Below are positions 1 through 11,541 of a DNA stretch of 64,000 nt, in pieces. How positions within the stretch are numbered: position 1 is the first letter of the stretch; the number at the start of each line of letters is the position of its first letter. The translations under genes and the position numbers were made by a program. The notes below the pieces were generated by a model. The model searched no databases. It had not been told where the DNA came from and worked only from the letters and a program-made list of their open reading frames with translations. Origin of the DNA: Periplaneta americana (lineage: Eukaryota; Arthropoda; Insecta; Blattodea; Blattidae); NCBI RefSeq assembly GCF_040183065.1, contig NC_091128.1:176454168-176518167 (forward strand). The letters run 5' to 3'.

Positions 1-49
1 CCTGGTTTCGCGACCAGACATGCTGACCGTTACTCCACAGGTGTGGACT
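1..49 (-). mobile_element. tRNA-derived SINE, family A, cut by window start
   Basis: Reverse complement carries the head of family A (GTCCACACCTGTGGAGTAAC, then a Pol III A-box-like region). The same head occurs at 1127 (+) and 32949 (-). Confidence 0.8.
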
Positions 50-316
50 CCTCGTGAATCACTCTGTGTGTTACATTGTTATGGAATCTTGTTTATGCCC
101 TCATTCTGTGCAGTCGCTGTCCCAAAATAAGTCTCATTTCTTTAAGTAATTGTTTATTGACCATGAATGAATAAATAGCAGAATATGGTATACATAGAAT
201 GCTGATGAAACATGCTGAGCAGATGTTATTGGCATTATTCTTGAACTTCCAGTCATTCTACTTGGCACATAGCAGCATGGGCGGCATTAACAATATCAGA
301 ATCGCATTGTATAATC

Positions 317-995
317 TTTTCGCTGTAAGAAAAATCCTAATGTAAACAATAGCACGTGACTGAAGTGAGGCTTCATTGGCCGCTGTTTGGCGCCATAGAT
401 TCTCAGTACATGTTCCCATCTACTGTTGTACATTCTGTTTCATGTTAAACATTTCCCGTTACTCGTCAAGTAGGCCTAACCTCACTACTATGCATTCATT
501 TGCTTAGGAAACATTTACTTTATATACTGTAATTAAAACTCACTTAACTTATTATATACATTTAAGACTATTTGTTTTTCTCCGCTTTTCAGAGGGTTTC
601 CACTCTTATGTTTAATAACCACATTCATCCAGGGTGCAGAAGCCATACTTCAGTACCACGTGCTTACGTGAACAACTACGAGCTCAAGTGACGCCAGCTT
701 GTTACAAGAACAGACTACCTCGGTATTACTGTTGGTATTCATCCGCGTTCACAGTACATAATAAAATATAAAAGTAGCTTTTCTTTTACATAGTGTTTTA
801 CATATGAGTGAAGTTAAATGTTTCATCGTATTTAACAACTAGAATTCAATCTTTTATTTTCAAATAATACAAGATTATGGTTTCCAAATACGAACTATAT
901 TTTCCTGCGTCATGTAAGTGTTCCGACTGGGAGCCAATCACGGGTATGACAGCAACGTGCTTATGTTTACATTAGGATTTTTCTTACAGCGAAAA
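317..995. mobile_element. MITE with about 40-bp terminal inverted repeats
   Basis: The left end TTTTCGCTGTAAGAAAAATC and the reverse complement of the right end (952-995) agree for about 35-40 bases. No coding sequence was recognised inside. A clear target duplication was not found, so the superfamily is open. Confidence 0.7.
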
Positions 996-1126
996 CAGTA
1001 TGGAACTGGAGGTAAACATCCCTGTCGTTTGCAGCTCTTTTCCCCCCATGTGATGTGGTTTTACACTTGAACGATGCCGTCATACTTCTTTGTCCTGACT
1101 TCTGCGATTTACAGTCGATCTGGACG

Positions 1127-1386
1127 GTCCACACTTGTGGAGTAACGATTAGCGCGTCTTGCCACGAAACCAGAGCGCCTGGGTTCGATTTCTGTTCAGG
1201 GCAAGTTACCTGGTTGAGGTTTTTTCCGGGGTTTTCCCGCAACCCAATATGAACAAATGCTGGGTAACTTTCGGTGCTGGACTCCTGACTTATTTCACCG
1301 GCATTATCACGTTCATTTCATTCAGACGCTAAATAACCTAAGATGTCGATAAAGCATCGTAAAATGACCTACTAAAATAAAAAAAT
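1127..1386 (+). mobile_element. SINE family A copy
   Basis: tRNA-like head with B-box-like GGTTCGATTTC, body with ACCTGGTTGAGG and GCTGGGTAACTTTCGGTGCT, and a 3' region GACGCTAAATAACC ending in an A-rich run. A near-identical copy lies at 32690-32949 on the other strand. Confidence 0.85.
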
Positions 1387-1689
1387 TGATTTGGACATTT
1401 GCAAAGCGTAAGCTAGTAACCTGATATTTTTCTTCGTTGGAGAGGGAGTTCCTTAAGCCTTTGGTCTAGGGATTTTATGTCAGCATTTTTATATGTAGTT
1501 GTGGGTCAGTGGGATGCGTACCTCTCGACACAACCCGGGATACACGTACCATAGATTGTATATCACTGATCTACACAACTGGCTTCATATAGGTGAATGA
1601 CAGTCAAGTACGCACCATATTAGTAAAAAAAAAAAATGTAAAATTGCATTGCTATTAAACTAGAGTTACAGACAAACAACCCCTTATGA

Positions 1690-2085
1690 CAGTAAATTTT
1701 CTCATACTATTAGAACACAAATCGCAAGCAGTGAGGATTCAAAGGAAAATTAATTATCCCTAAGCAGGTACAGAATTATTTCGTAGGAAACCTAAGCTTT
1801 TGGACAACCCTTGTAACTGGTTGAACTTTTTCCAAGTATCTCTTTAACAAAGCTTTGAAGTATTGGTTACTGATGCTTCATACAGTCTTGGTAGCAACTT
1901 TGCCCATACTATCAGAACAAAATGTCACAAGCGATGTGTACACATAGGAAGACCAACTTTTCGGAAACAGGTATTGACTTACTTATTTCGTAGGAAACTT
2001 CAGTTTTTTAACAATCCTCGTAACTAGTTGAACGTTCAGATCCAATTATCTCTGTAACGTAGGTTTAAATTATTTAGTTACTGTT
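1690..2085. repeat. Diverged tandem duplication, unit about 200 bp
   Basis: Two adjacent copies share CATACTATYAGAACA, TTATTTCGTAGGAAAC and GTAACTRGTTGAAC in the same order. No open frame or other feature was recognised. The rest of 1387-2366 shows nothing else. Confidence 0.65.
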
Positions 2086-2368
2086 GTTACGAAAAACCGT
2101 TACAATTTTTGGTACTTGATTAACAATTATAATCGAAGTTACACTGTACAGCAAATTCAACGGAAAGTGCCTCATAAAGTTGAAGCTGTAATCTTTAATG
2201 TTAACTGATCTGTTCTACAGTATGATGTGTAAGCAGGGATGTGGGCTGAAGTCCAAACATTCTAACAATAATATTGTGACTTCATACTTTGGATTCATAA
2301 GTAACAGATCGTTTTTGTTTGTGGAATTATTTCAATTCTGCTTTCAGATTAACTGTCTTGTACTAATA

Positions 2369-3288
2369 CAAGGGGGATCCAGGAAATAACGACCGTTTTG
2401 TTGTAATAATTAAAAAAATATATATTTATTTGAAAAGACAAAGTCTGTTACATAACTGAAGCTTCCTTTACTTCTCTACATAATCACCACCTACATTTAA
2501 ACATTTGTCGTATCTGTTCACTAGCTTTAGAATTCCCGTGTTATACTCCTCTGCCGCCAGTTCATTAAGCCAGGTGTTCACTGTCTTCTTCAACTCTTCA
2601 TCACTTCCAAAACGCGTACCACCCAAAAAGTCTTTCAGCTTAGTGAAAAGGTGAAGATCGCTAGGAGCAAGGTCTGGACTATAGGGCGGGTGATCAAAGA
2701 TTTCCCAACCGAATTGATCCAGCAATTCTCGAGTTGAAGCAGCAGTGTGCGGGCGGGCACAGATTTTGTGGTAGCCAAGATGTTGCGACACAATTTCACC
2801 AAGCAAAGAACGAGAAATGTCAGGAAAGGCAATATGCAATTCGTCGAGTGATGTGCGCCTGTCTTGCAAGATTCTGTCGTTCACTTTAGTCTTCAGGTCT
2901 TCTGTGATGAGTGATGGGCGTCCGGGTCGAGTTTCATCGTGGACATTTGTTCGCCCATTGTTGAACATTTCGCACCATTTTCTCACATTTCTTTCATTCA
3001 TTACAGTATCACCATACACTTCTTTCAATTGCCGGTAAATTTCTGCAGGTTTCAAATGTCAGGCATTCAAAAATCGAATCACACTCCTCACCTCACAGTC
3101 GGCGGGATTATCAATGACGTCATTCATTTTGAAGTAACACAAAATGCACAATGGCGACTTGTTGCAACCAGTACTCACAACATTATGAGAACACATGTTA
3201 AGGAAGCCAGTTGACCTTCAAACAAGGAAGGGGAGTCAGCTGCGCGGCAGGTATGCGCGAACGGTCGTTATTTCCTGGATCCCCCTCG
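2369..3288 (-). mobile_element. Internally deleted mariner transposon with both ends intact
   Basis: Inverted termini carry GGGGGATCCAGGAAATAACG (left at 2371) and its complement at the right, flanked by TA at 2367 and 3289. The 920-bp length is short of the usual 1.3 kb because the middle of the transposase gene is missing. Confidence 0.9.
2468..3127 (-). pseudogene. mariner transposase, internally deleted
   Basis: The reading frame starts at the ATG at 3127 (MNDVIDNPADCEVRSVIRF) and is broken by TGA at 3060-3058. It then runs open to 2468 (195 codons). The N-terminal helix-turn-helix region (AEIYRQL, RNVRKWCEMF, DETRPGRPS) is present. The frame then jumps from LGYHKIC to ARPHTA, removing the first catalytic Asp and the HDN motif. 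The end YSPDLAPSD with the third Asp remains. Mariner transposases usually have about 345 residues, so this copy cannot be active. Confidence 0.9.
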
Positions 3289-3734
3289 TAGAAATGAAAA
3301 ATCTTTAAGTTTTTCTAAATAATTAAAATGCACATCTCACATTTCTGATGCCTTTATGATAGGTGCATTTGTATGTTGAACAAGTAAGTTGGTTTACATT
3401 TTTCAGGTTATTCCAGTATCTATTCATGCACCCTTCCCTGTCATTTTGGAGAACATAATGAAGTCACTGTAGAGACAGTACCTTGTCCCTGGCCCTATGC
3501 AATTAAATTTGCACATACTTTCGCATTATACTCAGTAAACAATTGAACGACTACTTTGTTGACATTGTGTCAATTAAATTGTATAGATATCATGAAGATC
3601 TAAATCTGTCTGAAAATATATTCGAATTAATGTTTTATTAAATAAAACGGGTATGTTTAATGAGTTATCTAACTTTTTTAAAATCCTACATTTCTATATC
3701 TGCTGTGTGTAGGAGCTGAAGTGTTACTTGAGTT

Positions 3735-4485
3735 GGTATAGAAATGGTAAGAAGGCAACTCACACATGATCACAAAGTCACTCGGATGGGATTATCGCTC
3801 ATGCATTTGATGCTGTTTTATAAGGAAGTTCCACGCTATATCATTACAGGGGATGAAACATGGGTGCATCATGCGACACTGGAGACGAAGCAAGCATCCA
3901 TGTCTGGAAACACTCATCTCCACTTCGCAAGAAATTCCAAACAGCTCCATCCGCAAAGAAAATTATGGCAACGGTCTTTTGGGACCACAAGGGCGTGCTT
4001 CCGGTTGATATCCTCATCAGGGGAGCAACATTGAATGCTGCTAGTTATTGTCACACACTGGGGCGTTTGCAGGAGGCAATTCGTAGTAAACGACGTGGAA
4101 TTCTCTCAACAGGTATCATGTTGGTGCATGACAATGCCAGTCCACATACAGCCAACAGCTGGCGTGAATTGTTACAGTGCTTCCGGTGAGAGGTATTGGA
4201 TCATCCTCCTCATGGTCCCGACCTGGCACCCAGTGATTTCCATTTCTTCGGACCATTGAAGAAGCACTTAGGTGGTATGCAATTCAACACTGATATGGCC
4301 ATCATGACATAGCTTCAGGGACTTGATGCAGATGTCATTGGAACAAGTGTTTGGACAAGCATGGTGACTATGTTGAAAAGTAATGCTTACCAGTGCCCTG
4401 CTACTGTGTATCAGTATATCTGCCTGTGAAATAAAGTTTGTCTATGAGAGCTCTTGTTACCTTACTTTTTGAAGCACCCTCGTAT
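3735..4485 (+). pseudogene. Decayed mariner transposase, 5' truncated
   Basis: Readable in pieces over shifting frames: ITGDETWVHHATLETKQAS, then KIMATVFWDHKGVLPVD, RGATLNAASYCHTLGRLQEA, VHDNASPHTA, and PDLAPSDFHFFGPLKKHLGG. These include all three catalytic Asp regions of a D,D34D transposase. Several frameshifts and stops separate them, and the N-terminal half is missing. It is a different mariner lineage from the element at 2369. Confidence 0.88.
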
Positions 4486-4489
4486 TTCA

Positions 4490-5397
4490 CTAATCAGAAT
4501 TAAGTTGCATACAAACAGTTTTGTTCTTTCTCTGACATTTACAGTACGTCAAGTGAGATGTACTGCCTGATAATAACTGTTTTCTCACTATGACGCAACT
4601 CAAGGTCTCCGGCATTGCTCGGAAAGCATTAGCTTGGTAGGGAGGCAGCACTCACCGATTGCGCAGCTGCGGCCTCCCCCATTTCTCGTAACAAGATTAG
4701 TCTTGCAGGCGCCTTAGCTGTAAACAATGCGTATTACTCAACCTTATTCACTTTCGTTTGCTGCGTGATTGAGTACACGTTTGTTCATTCTTATTGTGTA
4801 TAGTTTCGTTCAATATGTTATACACTAGGGAACAACGAGTATTTATAGTGTTATAAACTGTGCAAGAACAGAGTCGTATGTGGAATTTGAGCTTGTTTCT
4901 ATACATAAATTTCCCAGTATACATTTTCCCAATAAATCGACAATATGTGGATTACTAGAATAATTTAAGGAGACTGGATCCATGTTAAACATTAAAAAAA
5001 AATAATAATAGAAAAAGCGTTCTGAGGAAAAATTATACGAGATAGGAGCAGCTTTAGAAAGAGTTTCGAGAAAATCATTGCCTCGTTTAGCATTTCAGTG
5101 ATTGTGATTTCAACAATTTCGGCAGCCGAAATTCGTCAAGTATTTATTAATGTGTTCAAAAGGTGCCAGGCTTCTCTAGCAGCAGAGTGACATCGTTTTG
5201 AGCACCTTCTGTAAATAAAGGTAAGCTTAATCTAGTCACATTACTTCTTAGTTTACGTACAATTCAGGGGGGACAAGCTGAGTCGTGATGCTGCAACTGT
5301 GCTAGGCTTATACAGTAGACGTGCGATGTGGGCAGGCGTTCGCATCGTACATGATAAATTCTGCATATGTGCATGTCAGCCAGAACCTCGGAGGTTC
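4490..5397. other. Intergenic sequence, nothing recognised
   Basis: No gene, terminal repeat pair or known repeat was recognised between the mariner relic and the solo LTR. Confidence 0.5.
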
Positions 5398-5401
5398 ATA
5401 T

Positions 5402-6142
5402 TGTGACAGCGACGTGAGATTCGAACTCACGACCAGCGTCCCGGAAGAGAGCACTGAGGGACGGTGCGCGGCGGAGAGAAGAGAGGGGTGTATTACGTCA
5501 ACGCGACAAGGGGAGAGTGCGCGCGCAGCTGCTACTTGCGGAGTGAGGGAGGGACGGATCCTCCCGAATCTTCTAGAGAAGTCCGTCTGAAGAGCAGCAG
5601 CGTGCGAGATGATTCGAGAACGGACACACGCGTCGAAATAACTCGAACTTTCCAGGCTGCGTTGCTGTGGCTATAAAAGAAGAAACGCGAGGGAACTCAG
5701 AGTGTGATTCATGATTAGTTCAGTCAGTAAGCCAGTGAACAGAGCAAGCCAGTCTTGTGTACCGGAGTTCGACTCGAGTGTGCGTCCGCAACTGTGTCAG
5801 CATCCGAAGGCCTGAGTTCGAGTGCAGTGGACCGCAGTTGGAGGGACCTGAGTTCGAGTACAGTGGACTGTCTCTGAAGGTCTGTGGTTCGAGATACTGT
5901 GAACTCGAGTGACTGAGCTAGAAGAACTGAGAACTGACAGTTGTGATTTGTAAATAGTGCTTTGTGAATATTAGTTAAGATTAACAGTTCATTGTTGTTC
6001 TCAATAATCCAAGTAAATTGTCATTGTCGTCAGTGGAGTGCACTAACGAATACTGTGTGGAGAGCAAATCCCATTGTTGCCAAGAGCGTTAATTGTGAAT
6101 TGTAGAAAGGAATTATTATTGTTGAGTTGAAATAAATTTACA
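5402..6142 (+). mobile_element. Solo LTR, Ty3/Gypsy-like, with 4-bp target duplication
   Basis: Begins TGTGACAG and ends TTTACA (TG..CA), flanked on both sides by ATAT (5398-5401 and 6143-6146). It contains a TATA box CTATAAAAG at 5671 and a polyadenylation signal AATAAA at 6131, as expected of an LTR promoter and terminator. A reverse-oriented copy of the same LTR lies at 37531-41389. No internal retrotransposon sequence accompanies it, so it is a recombination-derived solo LTR. The 4-bp duplication suggests a Gypsy-type integrase. Confidence 0.88.
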
Positions 6143-6347
6143 ATATAGATGATATGTGAAAATTAAACAACATGAATTGTCAATGCAATTCCTCAATACT
6201 GTGGCAACCAAGAGGAACAATCACCGTGTGTGCTTATTTTCACTTAAAACAACACGCTTACATCAATTTGAGTCTGATATTTTACTACTACCAGTACTAT
6301 CACCATCTTCACAATGACAACTGCTACCAACATAATTTCCAAAAGGA

Positions 6348-6740
6348 CTACCATATATATAAAACTATAACTGGTGCTAGGGTTGGCTTTTCGAGAGCTG
6401 GACCTATAATGGTCCTTGCACTCAGGTTGCTTTGTCCATTGTGTTTCTTATACAGTATATGCAATGATTGTCCAAGTCCAATAGGTGACATTCGTAAATC
6501 CAATACTGACAGATGGCCCATCAGCATCAGAAATCCTTGTTTGCAGTCTATGTTGCCAACATTAGAAAACAAGTAGAAAGTGCCTCCTAATGTATTTATG
6601 CCTGAGATGGCGGATTCATTCTTAATTCCAGGATTAACGTGGTAGAAGACCCTAGACAAAGATTGTTTAATGCTTATGGCCTGGAATTTGATTGAAATAA
6701 AATCTGAAGACAAGTACATAGACACAAAATTGTAGATCAT
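6348..6740 (-). other. Unrecognised 130-codon open frame
   Basis: Minus-strand frame with GINTLGGTFYLFSNVGNIDC and LGQSLHILYKKHNGQS. The overlapping plus frame (6172-6576) is equally open, so which strand, if any, was coding is unclear. No splice structure or promoter is evident. It may be a decayed exon or processed copy of an unidentified gene. Confidence 0.25.
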
Positions 6741-6949
6741 TAATGTAAGAAAGGAATGGGGGCACTTTTACATTGATTTTGGGAAAAGTTGTGAGAAAAC
6801 TGATAGATGATTATGAGAATTATGATTTTGGGTATTTTTGTAATTCTGCAGAACTTATGCAAATACTGCGATATGTAAGTCAGCAACACACTCGAAACTA
6901 TGAAAAATATATATACGGAGAAGAGGGTAATGATGGCTGATATTTTAAT

Positions 6950-7133
6950 GATAGCGAAATGAATCTGAGGTTCAACACAGAACATTCCCAGCAATTCTAA
7001 TTCAATTGGCTGAGGGAAAACCTCGGGGAAAAAACCCCAATCAGGTAGCTTATCTCAAATGAGATTTGAACCTGGGCCACTCTTGTCACAGTCAGGCATA
7101 ATAACTGTTACTCCATAGCAGTGGACTATACTT
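6950..7133 (-). mobile_element. SINE family A copy, diverged
   Basis: Reverse complement has the head GTCCACTGCTATGGAGTAAC, a B-box-like GGTTCAAATCTC, and the body with GGGGTTTTTTCCCCGAGG. Confidence 0.75.
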
Positions 7134-7792
7134 GTACAGGGTGATTCAAAACAATACTAACAACACTTAGTATGTTGTGCGGTGTTGCAAACATTATTTT
7201 TAAGAGGGAACCCATGTCCGAAAATGCATGGTGTGGGCATTGTGGGGCATCAAAGTTGGAGAATGGTTCGGACATGGTGATGGGTGTGCATTCCACACCA
7301 CATACTTATTCTATTATATTCCACATTTCGTCGAGAAACCAACAACAGCATCATATCGTGCAGTAAATTACAAAAGGGGTTCAATATTTTCAGCTCCTAA
7401 CAGTTCATTAACTCTGTACTTTATTTCGCACAATATTTAGTAGCATTGCTCTTAACTATTGTATTTTGTTACATCGATTCTGCATGTCATATCTTGTTTT
7501 TTTTTTTCTAACTTTCTGGTTCTCGTTCTTAGCAGCCTGATAGTTTGCTTACTTTCCATTGGCCCTGAAGTTTGTGGGTTGAAGCTTGACTGAAAGCGAT
7601 GGATCTCTTAGGAGACGAAAAAAACTTTAGTACCAATATGCCTTCCTTAAAATCCGTAGCTACTTACTAGATCTGTCCATGTTAATAATAGTTGTGTGAG
7701 AGATAAAATACAGGTGCTTGAAAGCGCTGCTGAAAAATTAAACTAGGTCAATTGTAATGGGCTAGAAAAATGTGATATGATAAATACCTCAG

Positions 7793-7985
7793 TCCACCAC
7801 TGTGGAATAATGGTCAGTACATTTGGCTATGAAACGAGTGGGCCTGGGTTCTAATCTTGGTTGGGGGTTTTTCCGGAGTTTTCCCTCAACAAATTGAAGC
7901 AGAATTGCTGGGTAATTTTCTGCGTTGGACCTTGGACTCATTTTGCCATCATTAATTCACATATCATCATCATTCATACAATATC
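7793..7985 (+). mobile_element. SINE family A copy, diverged
   Basis: GTCCACCACTGTGGAATAAT head, then GTTTTTCCGGAGTTTTCCCT and TTGCTGGGTAATTTTC in the family A order, fading out after TCATCATCATTCAT. Confidence 0.75.
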
Positions 7986-8577
7986 CTGGGTTAAGTTCAC
8001 AGTGTGGCGTGCTGTACTTGTACAAGAGTGTGGCTGTTCGGCTACCTAATCATTCACAAGAATAGGAGTGGTAAGCACAATATGGCTCAAACTGCAGTGT
8101 AAGCTTTCGGGTCCCTCCTTCATACAAGAAAAAAAAAATACCTACCTAAAAATGTGTAGAAACAAATTTGTTAAATAAACAACTTTTTAACTTTATGTGT
8201 TAAAAATTGTGTAATCAAGATGTACTGGTATAGGCCTATTTAAGGAATATAGTTAATCCATTTAAATTTTAATTGAAAACATCAGCTAACTTACTTTACA
8301 TTTATTTATTAATGTTCTATCCGAACAGAAAATTGTCTGAAATCATAAAGACTGTGTATGAACTAAAAATAAACAAGATTGAATAAGTTGAAATAATTAA
8401 TTATTTTTTGTGGAGCATTGTCTTCGATAGATATATTTCTGGCTCAAAATTGGCACTTTGTACATAATTTAAAATACAAATTAATCAAATTAGTGTCCTT
8501 TTGAATTTATGAACAAACTTTTTAATAGATTCATTTCATTATCGCTTTTTTATCAATCCCTCCTCCTCTCCTGCGCA

Positions 8578-8985
8578 CAGAGTGCGAATTAAGATTTCTG
8601 ATGGGGGGGGGGGGATAGAATCCTAAATAGAGAATGCCATACATAAAATTATTATCCTCATTCAATACGGCTCAACGCTTGGTCGCACTGAGTTGCTTGT
8701 CTTGCATCTCGATTATAAGAATAATAAATTTATCCATGAGCAGGCTTAAGATAAGATGTGTAATTCCTAAGTTATTGATTGTCGTCAGTTTGCCGGTGAT
8801 GATAATACATCAATATTATTTTATTTGCTTGCTTTATACTGTACTTTACGAAGTATTCGTATTAAAACAATTATATTTTGTGAGGGGGATAGAAGTTATC
8901 CCTCGCAGGGATGTTAATATGAATTTATGAGAGAGGGATAACTTACCAACAGGGAGGGAAATCCCCGCCATCAATTCGCACCCTG
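8578..8985. mobile_element. hAT-type MITE, 408 bp
   Basis: Ends CAGAGTGCGAATT and AATTCGCACCCTG (inverted), flanked by an exact 8-bp duplication CCTGCGCA at 8570-8577 and 8986-8993. CAG termini and an 8-bp duplication are hAT hallmarks. It includes a G11 run at 8605. No transposase is present. Confidence 0.85.
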
Positions 8986-9574
8986 CCTGCGCATATAACC
9001 CAACCCCCATTATCTTCTGGAGGAAAATGAAATCAGCATTGACGTCAGGGATGCTGAGAATGTGCGTTTCCGTAAGAAATTCTATTGTTGTAGCATCATA
9101 ATGCTTTCTTTATTTTTATGCAACGGGAAAGTAAAAATAGCTTTATTTGTCTCGTACTTTGGGATTGGCGTCCCTGCTTATCCCGTAATGTACGGTAACC
9201 ATGGGAAATACCGTGGCATCAATGACGTATGGCAACCCTTCAGAGAATAGTGTTGTGCGGTGTTGTTTCACGTGTATTTATTGGACAGGTCCAATAACAA
9301 CAAACGAGAAATATATTTTCTGTTTTGCAGAACCATGAAGGAAAGTGCCAGTTTTACTTCAAAACTTGTTTTCTATTTGAAAATCCCACGGTTACAAATA
9401 GATTGCTAGTCACTTGTTTTATATGTCAATCGATTAGTTTGGTTATCCTTCTCGAAAGTCAAAATGTCGCCGAATGGCGAAAGCAATATTATCTGTGATA
9501 TTTTGCATTGTAAAATAGCTGTCATTATAAAAAGTTATGACTAGAAGACAACACAAGTATCAACAATATCAAAC
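8986..9574. other. Upstream region of PLEKHM2
   Basis: Probable promoter and 5' UTR territory of the gene. No TATA box or other convincing core promoter was identified, and no other gene was seen. Confidence 0.4.
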
Positions 9575-9646
9575 ATGGAACTATACGACGACAAGAGCAG
9601 TGTAAAGGATCGCATTTTAGACGACCTGGGAAAGTCAATAAAGTTG
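9575..9646 (+). CDS. PLEKHM2: PLEKHM2 exon 1, start of RUN domain
   Basis: Twenty-four codons from the ATG: MELYDDKSSVKDRILDDLGK followed by SIKL. The stretch KDRIL..LGKSIK matches the beginning of vertebrate PLEKHM2. The donor is GTGCGT right after the Leu codon, phase 0. The upstream codons contain no better in-frame start in this context. Confidence 0.88.
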
Positions 9647-11504
9647 GTGCGTAGAACACTTGTTTCGTTTTGTTTCTGTGGCTTATTACAGTTAGATCTG
9701 GGAATAATTGCAATGAAATACTGTTGATACATTGCAAATTTTGTTAATCATCTTATGATTGAAGTATATAGTATATATCTCCAATTAATATAAGTCGAAC
9801 TTGGAATTAGATGACGTTACGTTGACTCATCCGAATCAGCTGTCTCCCAGATGCGGTTAAAATGTGAAAGCAGCTGGTGTACTACTCCCATTTTTTACTC
9901 CAATTACGTTCTTTTGAAACTCTCATATTATTCACGCTTTAGTTACAGTTTTATGAAAGTATAGCAAGTGTCACAGTAAGTGTCTGTGCCAGCTGAACGG
10001 ACATTGTTAAAAATTGAATTCTGTAAAAAGTTCGATGACTCGAGTCAACAAAGTACAGTAACTTATGCAATTAGCATGTGTCAAAGGTTAAGCACGAGTT
10101 ATCAGGCTATGAGAAATAGTGTGTTTGTTAAGAAGTGATAATGGCATTTTTATTACTGGAATTATGTTTTATATAGACCTATCCTAATAGCTAGTAAAGC
10201 TTAAAGCTGTTTATTAATTTTTCATTTACATAGGCCTAAGTTATTTACTTTGATTTTCAATTATTTATTTTATTTCATTGCAGTATTTTCTTATGATTTC
10301 ACTTCTTACCTGATGAATAGACCAGTATGTCTTAGAGCTTCTAACGAAAGGTTAGTTCAATAGGCTATCTGTGTCCATATTTGCGTTAGGTTATGTAGCC
10401 TAAGATGTATTTATTGATCTAGCGGAGATGTCACTTCTCATTACTTTCAGGTCCAGCGCTACGCTTTGTGTGGTTATGAAGGTGTGGTAGTTATTGGTAA
10501 TGACTCTTGGTTGGCCCAATCGTTGTGCCACTTGCTGGACCTTGTTTTATGTCACGGTCTGCGAGACGTGCACCGAGGCTATTGGCCTATTGTTCGCGAG
10601 TACAGTCACTCCGATACAGTGCGCATCATTCAAACACTTAAACGTATCAGCACTTCACTGGGAAAAGGTAATGCTTAACAAGGAATAAATGTTTTAAGGT
10701 TGTGGTCATCCATAAAAGTGAGTTGGAATAGGGGGCTAAATTTTGTTGTTCTTCTTCTGTAGTAGAGAGTCAAGATACTGCTGTATGAGTAGTACCTTTC
10801 CTTTATTTATCTTACATGTAATTCTGTCACAAATATTCTTGGTGTTGTAGCTAGAATCTTGAATTCACTTACTGGTTGTAGTTTTACACTATTTCTTCTT
10901 CTGATGTCTTTTGTTTTCTTTTTTATCCCATTATTTACTGGTGCAATTTGTATTTGCGGAAAATTTCTCTTAGACAAGCCTTTATTTATTGTAAGAAGCT
11001 GGACTTGCATGTACTGTATAGAGTTGGGTTCTGCTTTTGTCTAATAATGGACTTCGTATTTCCTGTATATGGCTATATGGGATCTCCATCTTCTAGTGTC
11101 ATATGCAGTGAATAACCATACCTCTGTGTATTGATTCTTTCACTAAGAGTAAAGCTCCAGAAGAGTTCCTCGGAATTTTATAAACAATTGAGTGTGTCTA
11201 TTGTTTTATGTTGATGAAATCATACAGTGAGTAATGAAGCATAACTGGAAGGAAATGTACAAGATTATGTTACGTAACAGTATTTACTATGTCGAGAGAA
11301 GGAAAGATTTCTTTGTCTACATGACGCAGCTTTGACTCCATTATTGCAGTAATTTTTCTACAAATAAGTATGTGACAAAAATAGTAGGCATGCAAATCAA
11401 ATCCAACACAACATTTCTTATTCTTTGCCCTGTCTCAAAAGTAGGCTTAAATACCAGTGGCGTGCGGTGCTATTTCACGATGGGGAACAGGTCAGAAACA
11501 ACAC

Positions 11505-11541
<37 letters not shown>

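Noticed and set aside
5321-5676. Plus-strand open frames of 70-89 codons
   Set aside because: They lie across the start of the solo LTR and have the composition of its GC-rich U3 region.
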